DNA from: Rhodopseudomonas palustris
Lineage (GTDB): Bacteria > Pseudomonadota > Alphaproteobacteria > Rhizobiales > Xanthobacteraceae
DNA length: 64,000 nt
Direction: 5' to 3'
Assembly: GCF_003591005.1 (NCBI RefSeq)
Contig: NZ_QYYD01000012.1
Span: 110,304-174,303 of the forward strand
Part shown: positions 10,096-18,462 of the stretch, piece after piece
How positions within the stretch are numbered: the first letter of the stretch is position 1
How the letters are laid out: each line of letters opens with the position of its first letter
The notes under the pieces: generated by a model
The model's input: the letters and a program-made list of their open reading frames with translations, nothing else
Told to the model about the DNA's origin: nothing
The model's database searches: none
Position numbers and translations under genes: made by a program

Positions 10096-10878
10096 TCAGC
10101 GCGGCGCCATCCGGATGGCGCCGTCGAGGCGGACGTCTTCGCCGTTGAAGTAGCCGTTGGTGATCATCAGAAGCGCCAGCTGGGCATACTCGTCCGGCAT
10201 GCCGAGCCGCTTCGGGAACGGCACCGAGGCGCTCAGCGCCGCCTTGACGTTCTCCGGCGCGCCCTGCAGCAGCGGCGTGTTGAAGATGCCGGGCAGGATG
10301 GTGTTGACGCGGATGCCTTCGCTCATCAGATCGCGCGCGATCGGCAGCGTCATGCCGACGACGCCGGCCTTCGAAGCCGAATAGGCCGCCTGCCCCATCT
10401 GGCCGTCTTCGGCCGCCACCGACGCGGTGTTGACGATCGCGCCGCGCTCGCCGTCGTCCAGCGCCGGCAGCGACAGCATGCCCTTGGCCGACTTGGCGAT
10501 GCAGCGGAACGTGCCGACCAGATTGATCTGGATGATGCGGTTGAACGCGTCGATCGGGAAATGCGTCGGCTCGCCGGTCTTCTTGTCGCGGCCGGCGGTC
10601 TTCACCGCATTGCCGGTGCCGGCGCAATTGACCAGGATGCGCTCCTGCTGATGCGCCGCGCGCGCCTTGGCGAAAGCCGCATCGACCTGCTCGTCGGAGG
10701 TGACGTCGACCTTGCAGAATACGCCGCCGATCTCCTTGGCGACCGCTTCGCCCTTCTCGTCGTTGAAGTCGAAGATCGCGACCTTGACGCCTTGCGCCGC
10801 CAGTGCCCGCGCTGTCGCCGCGCCAAGGCCGGACGCGCCGCCGGTGACGACCGCCGCAACGGAGGAATCGAGTTTCAT
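10096..10878 (-). CDS. SDR family oxidoreductase, 3-hydroxyacyl-CoA dehydrogenase type 2-like
   Basis: A 260-residue classical short-chain dehydrogenase. It has the NAD-binding TGGASGLG near the N terminus, catalytic Ser in NTASVAA and the YSASK catalytic pair. The sequence style (GTFRCIAKSAKGM, GQMGQAAYSASKAGV) is that of HSD17B10/3-hydroxyacyl-CoA dehydrogenases. I place the start at ATG 10878, after a GGGAG ribosome site; 16 extra upstream codons are unlikely to be translated. It lies 79 bases downstream of, and co-oriented with, the ACAD10-type phosphotransferase, supporting a joint role in fatty-acid or hydroxy-acid oxidation (inference). Confidence 0.85.
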   Translation of the reverse strand: MKLDSSVAAVVTGGASGLGAATARALAAQGVKVAIFDFNDEKGEAVAKEIGGVFCKVDVTSDEQVDAAFAKARAAHQQERILVNCAGTGNAVKTAGRDKKTGEPTHFPIDAFNRIIQINLVGTFRCIAKSAKGMLSLPALDDGERGAIVNTASVAAEDGQMGQAAYSASKAGVVGMTLPIARDLMSEGIRVNTILPGIFNTPLLQGAPENVKAALSASVPFPKRLGMPDEYAQLALLMITNGYFNGEDVRLDGAIRMAPR

Positions 10879-10957
10879 CAGTGTTTCTCCCTTGTTGATT
10901 TTCTTATCAGAGGCAGACGAAGGCACAGCGCTTCGTCTGCGGACGAGGTCGCTCGGA

Positions 10958-12025
10958 CTACGCTGATAGGCCGTGCTGCTTCAGCCGCCCGATAGCCTGA
11001 TCGGCGAGATCGAGTTGCTCGCCGATGCGGCGCCGCAGATTATCCAGATCGACGCCCTCGGCGCTCTTCTGCCCCGCCATGTAGCGCGCATAGACGCCGT
11101 GAACGATCGCGGCGCTCTTCCAGCGGTTGAAGCCGACGTAGTAATCGAGCTTCGACAAATCCCGCCCGGTGCGCGACGCATAGCGATCTGCCAGCATGGT
11201 GCGGGTCGGAAAGCCCGGTACCGCAGTCGGCGCTTCGCCCCATTCTCGATCGCGGTCGCTGGGATCGGGAAACTGGTTCAGCGCGTAAGCGAGGTCGGCG
11301 AGGGGATCGCCCAGTGTGGAGATCTCCCAGTCGACCACCGCGACGATGCTGTGGTCCGGCCCGGTCAGCGTGTTGTGCAGGCCGTAGTCGCCGTGCACGA
11401 TCCGCGCCGGACCTTGATCCGGTAGCTGCGCGAGCAGGAATTCGCGCAGACTGTGGGCGCGCGGATCGTCGAATTTCGCCGGCTCGATCGACGCCGTCCA
11501 GGACTGATACCAGGTCTTGAGCTGGCGGCCGACGTAGCTGTCCTTCTTGCCGAGATCGCCGAGACCGACCGTGTCCGGGTCGACCTCATGCAGATCGGCC
11601 AGCACGTCGATGAACGAATGCGCCAGCTTTTCGCGCTGCGATTCCGGCACCAGGCGGCGCGTATCGTCGGCGCTGTAGAGCGGCCGGCCGTCGACGTGGC
11701 CCATGATGTAGAACCGCGCACCGGTCACTTCTGTATCGTCGCAGAAGCCGAGCGCGGCCGGGACCGGCACCGCGGTTGGACCGAGCGCGCTGATCAGCGC
11801 CCATTCGCGCTGCATGTCGTGCGCCTTGGGCAGCAGCTCGCCGAGCGGCGGCCGGCGGATCACTGCCTTGCGGCCACCGGCGTCTTCAATCAGATAGGTC
11901 AGATTGGAGTGACCGCCTTGCAGCCGCGTCCACTGCAGCGGCGGCTCCAGCACCGGGACGTTGGTGCGGATCCAGGCCTCCACGGCCGGGATGTCGTAGC
12001 CTGCAATCGGTTCGGTGGTCTTCAT
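10958..12025 (-). CDS. APH-type phosphotransferase family protein (ACAD10/LvaA-like kinase)
   Basis: A 355-residue aminoglycoside-phosphotransferase-fold kinase. Visible motifs are the nucleotide-binding N-lobe (LTYLIEDAGGRKAVIRRPP), the catalytic loop RIVHGDYGLHNTL and the metal-binding VVDWEISTLGDPLADLAYAL. This subgroup is homologous to the kinase domain of ACAD10/11 and to LvaA of levulinic-acid catabolism, which act on 4-hydroxyacyl-CoAs; drug resistance is not implied. It is followed by a hydroxyacyl-CoA dehydrogenase-like SDR, consistent with that assignment. The substrate is an inference. Confidence 0.82.
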   Translation of the reverse strand: MKTTEPIAGYDIPAVEAWIRTNVPVLEPPLQWTRLQGGHSNLTYLIEDAGGRKAVIRRPPLGELLPKAHDMQREWALISALGPTAVPVPAALGFCDDTEVTGARFYIMGHVDGRPLYSADDTRRLVPESQREKLAHSFIDVLADLHEVDPDTVGLGDLGKKDSYVGRQLKTWYQSWTASIEPAKFDDPRAHSLREFLLAQLPDQGPARIVHGDYGLHNTLTGPDHSIVAVVDWEISTLGDPLADLAYALNQFPDPSDRDREWGEAPTAVPGFPTRTMLADRYASRTGRDLSKLDYYVGFNRWKSAAIVHGVYARYMAGQKSAEGVDLDNLRRRIGEQLDLADQAIGRLKQHGLSA

Positions 12026-12309
12026 GCCGCCTTGCTCCTCGATTGATCGCGAAGGCGCAGTTTGACTGGAGTCGACGCATTCGTCCGAGCCAGTCGGCGC
12101 TACCCGCTGCCTGCGTCTTGCGGCTCGCCAGGTGGCTTGTCAACTGACGAGCCGCCTGAACGCATCGGCTGCTCGGCCGGGCGGCGCTGCGAGTCGGCAC
12201 TACGCAATCGTGGATTTCCGCAAGACGGGATCAGGGCATACCGACGCCGCCAAGACGTGGCGAGAGGACGCGTGATGCAACGCACACACCTGCGATCGGC
12301 AGCGACAGA

Positions 12310-14514
12310 TCACACGTCCGGAAGGCCCGGGAGGATCTTGTCCGGCGTCATCGGAAAGCTGCGCACGCGAACGCCGCAGGCGTGATAGATCGCGTTGCAG
12401 ATCGCGCCCGCCGCACCGCAGATTCCCAGCTCGCCGACACCCTTGGCCTGCAGCGGACTCGCCGCCGGATCGCGCTCGTCGAGTAGTTCGACATCGAGAT
12501 GCGGCACGTCGAGATTGACCGGGATGTGATACTCGCCGAAGTCCGGATTGACGATGTGGCCGAAGCGCTTGTCGAACACTAAGTCCTCGCCGAGCGCGCT
12601 GCCGATGCCCCAGACCATGCCGCCCATGCATTGCGAGGTGGCCGTCTTGGCGTTGAGCACACGGCCGCACCCGAAGGTGCCGCCGAAACGGCGAAGGCGG
12701 GTTTCGCCCGTATAGGCATTGACGGCGACTTCGACGAAGAACGCCCCATACATCGCGGTGGCGAAGGATTCGCTCACCTTGCCGCTCTTGAAGTGGCCGA
12801 CCTGCTCCAAGGCTTCGCCGGCGAGCAACTCCGTGAAGGCGATGCGCCGGTTTCCGGTTTCGGCGAATCCGTCTTTAAGCTTGAGCTGATCCTCGGCGCA
12901 GCCGAGCCGCTCGGCGATCTGCATGCGGATCGCTTCGCAAGCCTCGAACACGGCCGACCCGGTCGACGGCGCGCCCCAGCTGCCGCCCGAACCCGAGCCC
13001 GGCGGAAACTGCGTATCACCGAGCCGCACCTCGACGTCGCGCGGATCGAGCCCGAGCATCTCGCCGGCGATCTGGCCGAGCACCGTATAGGTGCCGGTGC
13101 CGATGTCGGTCATGTCGGAGGCAACTTCGGCGGTGCCGTCCGGGCGCAGCGTCACCCGCGCCTGCGCTTCATTGAGATTGTGGACACGTGCGGCGCTCGC
13201 CATGCCGGTCCCGATCCACCACTCCCCCTCGCGCCGCATGCACGGCCGACGATCGGCGCCGTTCCAGCCGAAGCGCTTCGCGCCGGCTTTCAGGCACTCC
13301 GTGAGCTTGCGCGAACTATACGGAATATCCTCGCTCGGATGGCGATCCGGGATGTTGCGCAGCCGCAGCTCGACCGGATCGATGCCGATGGCGTTGGCGA
13401 GTTCATCCATCGCGGATTCAAGCGCCTGCATGCCGACCGCCTCGCCGGGCGCACGCACCGAGCCCGCCGTCATCAGATTGATCCGCGTCAGATCGACGCG
13501 AAGGCTGCGATCCTTGCCGGGATAGAGAAATTCGCTGGCCTGGGTCACCGGCTCGGCGAACTCCTCCTCCGGCAGATTGGACACGCGCGCCTCGTGGCCG
13601 AAGCCCATCAGCCGGCCATCGGCATCGGCGGCAAGCCGCAGCCGCTGCGTCGTCTCTGAGCGGCGCATCACGCATTGGAAGACCTGCTGGCGCAGCATCA
13701 CGACGCGCACCGGCCGCTTCAGCGTCATCGCCGCCACCGCCGCCGCGACGCCCTCGGGGCTGATACCAAGCTTCGAGCCGAATCCGCCGCCCACATAAGG
13801 CGACAGCAGCCGAACCTTGTCGGGCGACAGCCCGATCGCGTCGGCGAGCTCCTTGATGTTGTAGCGCAGCATCTGCAGGCTGGAATGCAGCGTCAGGGTC
13901 GCGCCGTCCCACTGCGCGATGCTGGCGTGCGGCTCCATCGGCGCGCTGTTGTGGCCCTCTGTGGTGTAGGTGACATCAACCGCGTGCGCGGCGGTGCTCA
14001 TCGCGTGCTCGAGATCGCCCTGTCGCACCGGCTCGCCGAATACCTCGACCGGCGCGTCGCTGTCGTGCGGATCGAGCAGGCCGTCATCGTCCTCGCGATA
14101 CGCGACCCGCAGATGCTTGGCTGCATGGCGGGCCTGTTCGAACGTCTCAGCCACGACCAATGCGATCGGCTGACCGCGATAAGCTACCTGACGCACATTG
14201 CGGATCGGCGACTTGCCGGCGCCGCCCTGCGCGGGCCGGGCGATCATGCGGTCGTCGCTGATCACCGCGATGACACCCGGCAGCGACAGCACCGAGCCCT
14301 CGTCGATCGCCGTGACCTCGCCCTTGGCGATGGCCGCGGTGACCAGCACGCCCTCGACGCAGCCATCGATCGTGTATTCGGCCGCGTATTTGGCGGTGCC
14401 GGTGGTCTTGGCCGGGCCGTCCGGGCGATCCAGCGGCTTGCCGATCACGCCCTGCACCATCGCATCGAGCCGGTTGCGATCGTCCGGCTTGTCCATCGTC
14501 AGCATGCGAGTCAT
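12310..14514 (-). CDS. Xanthine dehydrogenase family protein, molybdopterin-binding subunit
   Basis: A 734-residue large subunit of a molybdenum hydroxylase. The N-terminal aldehyde oxidase/xanthine dehydrogenase a/b hammerhead (KPLDRPDGPAKTTGTAKYAAE) is followed by Moco-binding segments such as PYVGGGFGSKLG and GSGSGGSWGAPS, and by the C-terminal KGVGELGICGAAGAICNAIY with the conserved catalytic Glu. The overall form is that of YagR/PaoC-type aldehyde oxidoreductases. Its ATG overlaps the FAD-subunit stop as ATGA. The substrate (aldehyde or N-heterocycle) is not predictable here. The 284 bases downstream, to the phosphotransferase, show no gene. Confidence 0.92.
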   Translation of the reverse strand: MTRMLTMDKPDDRNRLDAMVQGVIGKPLDRPDGPAKTTGTAKYAAEYTIDGCVEGVLVTAAIAKGEVTAIDEGSVLSLPGVIAVISDDRMIARPAQGGAGKSPIRNVRQVAYRGQPIALVVAETFEQARHAAKHLRVAYREDDDGLLDPHDSDAPVEVFGEPVRQGDLEHAMSTAAHAVDVTYTTEGHNSAPMEPHASIAQWDGATLTLHSSLQMLRYNIKELADAIGLSPDKVRLLSPYVGGGFGSKLGISPEGVAAAVAAMTLKRPVRVVMLRQQVFQCVMRRSETTQRLRLAADADGRLMGFGHEARVSNLPEEEFAEPVTQASEFLYPGKDRSLRVDLTRINLMTAGSVRAPGEAVGMQALESAMDELANAIGIDPVELRLRNIPDRHPSEDIPYSSRKLTECLKAGAKRFGWNGADRRPCMRREGEWWIGTGMASAARVHNLNEAQARVTLRPDGTAEVASDMTDIGTGTYTVLGQIAGEMLGLDPRDVEVRLGDTQFPPGSGSGGSWGAPSTGSAVFEACEAIRMQIAERLGCAEDQLKLKDGFAETGNRRIAFTELLAGEALEQVGHFKSGKVSESFATAMYGAFFVEVAVNAYTGETRLRRFGGTFGCGRVLNAKTATSQCMGGMVWGIGSALGEDLVFDKRFGHIVNPDFGEYHIPVNLDVPHLDVELLDERDPAASPLQAKGVGELGICGAAGAICNAIYHACGVRVRSFPMTPDKILPGLPDV

Positions 14515-15491
14515 GCGGCAGCTCCCGTGGCTTCGCGCAGCACCGCCTTGAGGGTTCGCCGGGCAAGCGGAATTTTGAAATCATTGGCGCCGTAACCGGT
14601 GGCGCCTTCGAGCAGCAAATCGGCGGCTTGATCGATCAGCGCGTCGGACGGCAGCTTGCCGCGCACCAGATCGTCGATCCGCGGATCGTGCCACGGCTTG
14701 TGCGCCAGGCTGCCGAACGCCAGCGAGGCGTCCGCGATCTTGTCGCCCTCCATCCGGACCACCGCGGCGATGGACACCAGCGCGAAGGCATAAGACGAGC
14801 GGTCACGCACCTTGCGATAGATCTGGCGGCCGCCCCGCGGCGGCGGCAGCAGCACCGCGGTGATCACTTCGCCCGGCTCGAGCACATTGTCTTTATCGGG
14901 TGTGTCGCCCGGCAGCCGATGGAAGCCGCGGACCGGCACGCTGCGCTTGCGGCCGTCCGGCTTGGCGATTTCGACGACCGCGTTCAGCGCCGCCAGCGCC
15001 ACCGCCATGTCGCCCGGATAGGTGGCGATGCATTGATCGCTGGCGCCGAGAACCGCGTGGATCCGGTTGAACCCGCCGATCGCCGAACAGCCGCTCCCCG
15101 GCTGGCGTTTGTTGCACGGCGTCTCGATATTGTAGAAGTAGTTGCAGCGCGTGCGCTGACACAGATTGCCGCCGGTGGTCGCCTTGTTGCGCAGCTGAAA
15201 CGTCGCGCCTGCCAGGATCGCGCGCGACAGCACCGGGTAGTCGCGGCGCACGCGCTCGTCCGCGGCGCAGACGCTGTTGCTGACCAGCGCGCCGATCCGC
15301 AAGCCATCGCCCTCGGCCTCGATGCCGCCGAGCGGTAGCCGATTGATATCGACCAGTTCGCTCGGGGTTTCGATCTCGAGCTTCATCAAATCGAGCAGAT
15401 TGGTGCCGCCGGCAATCGCGCGCCCGCCATCGCGCAGCAGCAGCGCGGCGCGTTCGAGCCCGTGAGCCTGGGTGTATTCGAACGGCCTCAT
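14511..15491 (-). CDS. Xanthine dehydrogenase family FAD-binding subunit with PaoB-like four-cysteine insert
   Basis: Medium (FAD) subunit, 326 residues, of the same molybdenum hydroxylase. The FAD-contact motif AIAGGTNLLDLM lies near residues 25-36 and ATTGGNLCQRTRC near 104-116. Cys111, Cys116, Cys126 and Cys135 form a cluster like the extra [4Fe-4S] site of E. coli PaoB; ordinary xanthine dehydrogenase FAD subunits lack it. I choose ATG 15491 (MRPFEYTQ) because it overlaps the upstream [2Fe-2S] gene's stop as ATGA; an ATG at 15554 lies inside that gene. Electron path by family knowledge: Moco, two [2Fe-2S], then FAD. Confidence 0.92.
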   Translation of the reverse strand: MRPFEYTQAHGLERAALLLRDGGRAIAGGTNLLDLMKLEIETPSELVDINRLPLGGIEAEGDGLRIGALVSNSVCAADERVRRDYPVLSRAILAGATFQLRNKATTGGNLCQRTRCNYFYNIETPCNKRQPGSGCSAIGGFNRIHAVLGASDQCIATYPGDMAVALAALNAVVEIAKPDGRKRSVPVRGFHRLPGDTPDKDNVLEPGEVITAVLLPPPRGGRQIYRKVRDRSSYAFALVSIAAVVRMEGDKIADASLAFGSLAHKPWHDPRIDDLVRGKLPSDALIDQAADLLLEGATGYGANDFKIPLARRTLKAVLREATGAAA

Positions 15492-15988
15492 CGTCCCGCC
15501 TCCTTCACCTCGGTGATGGCGTCGACAATGTTCGAATAGGCGCCGCAGCGACACAGATTGCCGCTCATGCGTTCGCGGATCTCGTCCGCGGTCAGGCTGA
15601 CCTCAGCCGACAGATCGTCGGTGACGAAGCTCGGCCATCCCATCGCGGCTTCCTGCAACATGCCGGCGGCCGAACAAATTTGGCCGGGGGTGCAGTAGCC
15701 GCATTGATAACCGTCATGTCGCACGAACGCCGATTGCAGCGGATGCATGTCGTCCGGCGTGCCCAGCCCCTCGATGGTGGTGACGCTGTCTCCATCGTGC
15801 ATCACCGCGAGCGTCAGACACGAATTGATCCGCTGCCCGTTGATCAGCACCGTGCAGGCGCCGCACTGCCCGTGATCGCAGCCCTTCTTGGTGCCGGTGA
15901 GTCCGCAGTCACGGCGAAGGAAATCGAGCAGCGTGGTGCGCGGATCACCTGAGAAACTGTGCTCGGTTCCGTTGATCGTCAGCGGCAT
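15488..15988 (-). CDS. Xanthine dehydrogenase family [2Fe-2S] subunit
   Basis: A 166-residue small iron-sulfur subunit. The plant-ferredoxin cluster ligands are in GCDHGQCGACTVLING with a later Cys in NSCL; the second helical cluster domain has YQCGYCTPGQI and GNLCRCGAY. It begins MPLTINGTEHSF with no Tat signal, unlike periplasmic YagT/PaoA, so a cytoplasmic enzyme is likely. First gene of the three-gene operon ([2Fe-2S], FAD, Moco), each joined to the next by a 4-base overlap. Confidence 0.93.
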   Translation of the reverse strand: MPLTINGTEHSFSGDPRTTLLDFLRRDCGLTGTKKGCDHGQCGACTVLINGQRINSCLTLAVMHDGDSVTTIEGLGTPDDMHPLQSAFVRHDGYQCGYCTPGQICSAAGMLQEAAMGWPSFVTDDLSAEVSLTADEIRERMSGNLCRCGAYSNIVDAITEVKEAGR

Positions 15989-16182
15989 GGTGGAACTCCA
16001 TAGGACCCCCGCTCAACGCCGCGCCGGCATAATGGTTCTAAAGTGATTGCGTGTAGCGCGCAAACGAATGGCGGCGCGCGCAAGATCAGATGGCATCAAT
16101 TTCCGTCGCAAGCCGAAGTGAATCGTCCAACCTCCGAAGAGGCTCGGTCACCCCCGAGCCATCATTGCGCGAAGGAAAATTC

Positions 16183-16383
16183 ATGAGCAAGTCGAACGCT
16201 GGCGGTAACAGCTGCCGCCCCGGTAACCTGTCCCACAGGTTAGTGGGCGACAGTGCCAAGCCTTTGGTAAGGAGTGCGGTGCCGCTCACGGCATCACCGC
16301 CGAAGGGAGGGGCATCAGCGAAGCCGGCCACATCCAGCGGAAACGGCGGGTCAACCGCCACCCCGCCGAAGCCGACACGCTGA
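16183..16383 (+). CDS. Small hypothetical protein, 66 aa
   Basis: ATG 16183 follows a good GAAGGA ribosome site at the right spacing. The frame encodes 66 residues, Ser/Gly/Pro/Thr-rich and basic, with no recognised domain. Its stop directly abuts the stop of the convergent membrane-protein gene. Codon quality is unremarkable and no homologue is recognised, so this could be spurious. The rest of 15989-16182 shows no gene and probably carries the divergent promoters. Confidence 0.35.
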   Translation: MSKSNAGGNSCRPGNLSHRLVGDSAKPLVRSAVPLTASPPKGGASAKPATSSGNGGSTATPPKPTR

Positions 16384-17022
16384 TCACCCTTTCTCCCAGG
16401 CAATCTCGATCCTCTCGATATTCGAGCGAGGGAAATAGTTGATCGAAGAGCCATATTCATCAGTGGTGTGGACGACATCAACCTCGGTGCCGTCCTCCCG
16501 ATGAACTTTGGTCACGTACATCGCGATCCCATCATCGTTCAGGCAGATATGGGCTAATGGCCTCTCCGAAAGCTGGTGGAAATCAGATTCGTAGATCCGT
16601 CCATCGTCGAAATGGACCAGCACGCTGGGCCAAACCGCCTTTTCTTGGACAATTGAAGATAAAACGGAGCCTTGATGATCGTCGCGGTAAAGATGGATCA
16701 TCTGCATGAAGCCGATCCATTTAGACTGCAGACCGCCGCGCCAAGCCAATGCCACGAGCATCGTGACTACGAGGGCGATCACCGCAATGATAACCAGCTG
16801 GATGTTCTCGGGCAATGGTACCGGAGTGTCACGACAGTAGGCGATCAACTGGATGAACCCAGCAGCCGCAATCCGACCTATCGACCCGAACGCTAGAACC
16901 TGGAGAAGAAAGTCTTCGGTTCGGTGTGATACGTTTCGTCCGATAGTGGTGACCTTGTAGCCGAAATACCCTGCCAATAGGACAATCTGCACTTCGTACG
17001 GCAATGCTAAAAGTGGCTGCAT
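16384..17022 (-). CDS. Hypothetical membrane protein, 212 aa
   Basis: Not recognised as a named family. The first 100 or so residues contain three hydrophobic helices (roughly residues 6-22, 44-62 and 75-94). A soluble C-terminal domain of about 110 residues follows, with beta-rich segments (PSVLVHFDDGRIYESDF, TEVDVVHTTDEYGS). Base composition is visibly AT-richer than the flanking operons, suggesting horizontal acquisition. The ATG at 17022 is 4 bases after the end of the decayed methyltransferase reading frame, so the two may once have formed an operon. Confidence 0.65.
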   Translation of the reverse strand: MQPLLALPYEVQIVLLAGYFGYKVTTIGRNVSHRTEDFLLQVLAFGSIGRIAAAGFIQLIAYCRDTPVPLPENIQLVIIAVIALVVTMLVALAWRGGLQSKWIGFMQMIHLYRDDHQGSVLSSIVQEKAVWPSVLVHFDDGRIYESDFHQLSERPLAHICLNDDGIAMYVTKVHREDGTEVDVVHTTDEYGSSINYFPRSNIERIEIAWEKG

Positions 17023-17026
17023 CGGC

Positions 17027-17771
17027 TCACTCTCCAGCTACCTTTTCTCTGGAATAAAGAATCAAAGCTTCTTCCAACCTGCCACAGGCGATGTCGAAAT
17101 AAGTGGCGTCGACCTCAATCCCCACATAAGGCATCCCCCGCTACATGCAGGCGACGCCCACCGTGCCTGAACCCATGAACGGGTCGAGGATCAGGCCTTC
17201 CATGACGCCCATCAGGCCGAGCATCAGATCCACCGGCTTGCCGGCGACGTGGTGCTTAATCCTGGGCACCGACATCCGGAAGACGCCGGGCGCGACCGGC
17301 CCGACCGGCGGCCGAGCGCCGTTGGTCCCCCAAAGCGCGTACTCGGCCTGCACCCTGTAGCGGCCTTTCTGCGGCCGTGAGCCCTCCGTCTTGTCCCAGG
17401 GCACAATCCCCCTGCCAGACCCAGCGGGCGCACTGCAGGGCGTCGCTGGTGACCGGGAGTTGCCTCCAATCGGAGAAGCACACCAGTAGCGCCCCTTGGC
17501 GCGTCAGCGCCCGCGCGCGCCCCATCCAGAGCGTCGACCAGGCCAGGAAGGAGCGCTGGTCGCGGGTGTCTCCCTGAAACTCGGGATAGGCCGGATGCCC
17601 CGTGCTCAGATATTTCGCGGTGCTGGCCATGGCCCGATCGCGGACGTTGCCGCCGCTCGAATATGGCGGGTCGGTCAGGACGTCGCCGACCGGCCCTAGG
17701 GTCGGAAGGATTTCGAGGGCGTCTCCGAGATAGACGGTTGCCGGACCGATCCGGCGTCGCTTGACGAACAA
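17027..17771 (-). pseudogene. DNA adenine/cytosine (N4/N6) methyltransferase, frameshifted and interrupted
   Basis: Remnant of a DNA modification methylase. The 5' part (17771 to about 17410) encodes the catalytic TDPPYSSGG motif. It then loses frame at a run of five Gs (complement of 17408-17412); with four Gs the frame continues as WDKTEG and so on. The second part carries the AdoMet-binding DPFMGSGTVG, then meets a TAG at 17141-17143, beyond which coding resumes (RGMPYVGIEVDATYFDIA) to a TGA at 17027. The total length of 745 bases is 3n+1, agreeing with a single one-base insertion plus one nonsense change. The motif order (DPPY before FxGxG) is the beta-class arrangement. Likely of phage or island origin. 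Confidence 0.85.
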
Positions 17772-18015
17772 GGGGCTGAACGAGGAGCTTTTCGGGCGGG
17801 TGGTCGATGCAATCCAGCGTCTTTACAAGGAGGAGCGTGTCGGATTGTCGATGATCGACCTTGGTCGTATGGCTGCGCGCAAATACGATGAGATCACCGC
17901 GGCGACGGCCGATCCTGTGGAGCGCGGTGCTATGATCAAGTTGATCGTTACGCAGTTGCGTGCAGAAATCCGAAGCGCGCGAGCCGAGCCGGGCACTGAT
18001 AAAGCCTCGGCTTGA
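17761..18015 (+). CDS. Hypothetical protein, 84 aa (phage/island-type)
   Basis: The frame begins with TTG 17761 and overlaps the divergent methyltransferase remnant by 11 bases. An internal start near 17850, after an AAGGAGGAG ribosome site, is also possible. The protein is mostly helical and charged, with no recognised domain. Its sharing of a start region with a decayed methyltransferase suggests a mobile-element gene. Confidence 0.5.
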   Translation: MTNKGLNEELFGRVVDAIQRLYKEERVGLSMIDLGRMAARKYDEITAATADPVERGAMIKLIVTQLRAEIRSARAEPGTDKASA

Positions 18016-18111
18016 TGTTGGTCCGCGGACTGCCCCTCATGGACTCGTTTCTCGCGGCGGAGGCAAACTGATGCAATCACCACTTCGGACAAGATCGGAC
18101 AAGATAAGGCC

Positions 18112-18462
18112 ATGAGGATCGTCACTGGGCCCTGTCGGCGCAGGGCTCTAGTCATTTCTGCTTCGTTTGGTCTGCTGGCGGGCTGTGGACCTGCGAACGA
18201 GGCTGGTCATCTCAAGGCGACCGTTTCCGTAAATCGTGAGGTCTTGATTGTTCGAAATAATACGGGAGGGCCGCTGACCAACTGCAATATTCTCGTCAAC
18301 AGCCGGTTCAAGGTGAATCGCGTCGACATCCCAGGATCAGGACGCGAATTCCGTTGGCCCGAATTTATGACGGCGAATGACGTCCGCTTCGACCCCAGCC
18401 TCGATCGCGCAACGCGGATACACATCCTCTGCCGCGAAGGCGATGTAGCCCTGGCAGAGTGA
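18112..18462 (+). CDS. Hypothetical lipoprotein, 116 aa
   Basis: The N terminus MRIVTGPCRRRALVISAS carries positive charges and a hydrophobic stretch ending in the lipobox LLAGC at about residues 21-25, so it is probably exported and lipidated. The mature part is short and beta-rich with no recognised domain. The stop overlaps the GTG of the next gene by 4 bases, so the two are coupled. Low GC relative to neighbours marks it as accessory. Confidence 0.6.
   Translation: MRIVTGPCRRRALVISASFGLLAGCGPANEAGHLKATVSVNREVLIVRNNTGGPLTNCNILVNSRFKVNRVDIPGSGREFRWPEFMTANDVRFDPSLDRATRIHILCREGDVALAE

Noticed and set aside
10958..12025. Aminoglycoside resistance gene
   Set aside because: Sequence and context (beside a hydroxyacyl-CoA dehydrogenase-like SDR) fit the ACAD10/LvaA kinase subgroup rather than resistance enzymes.
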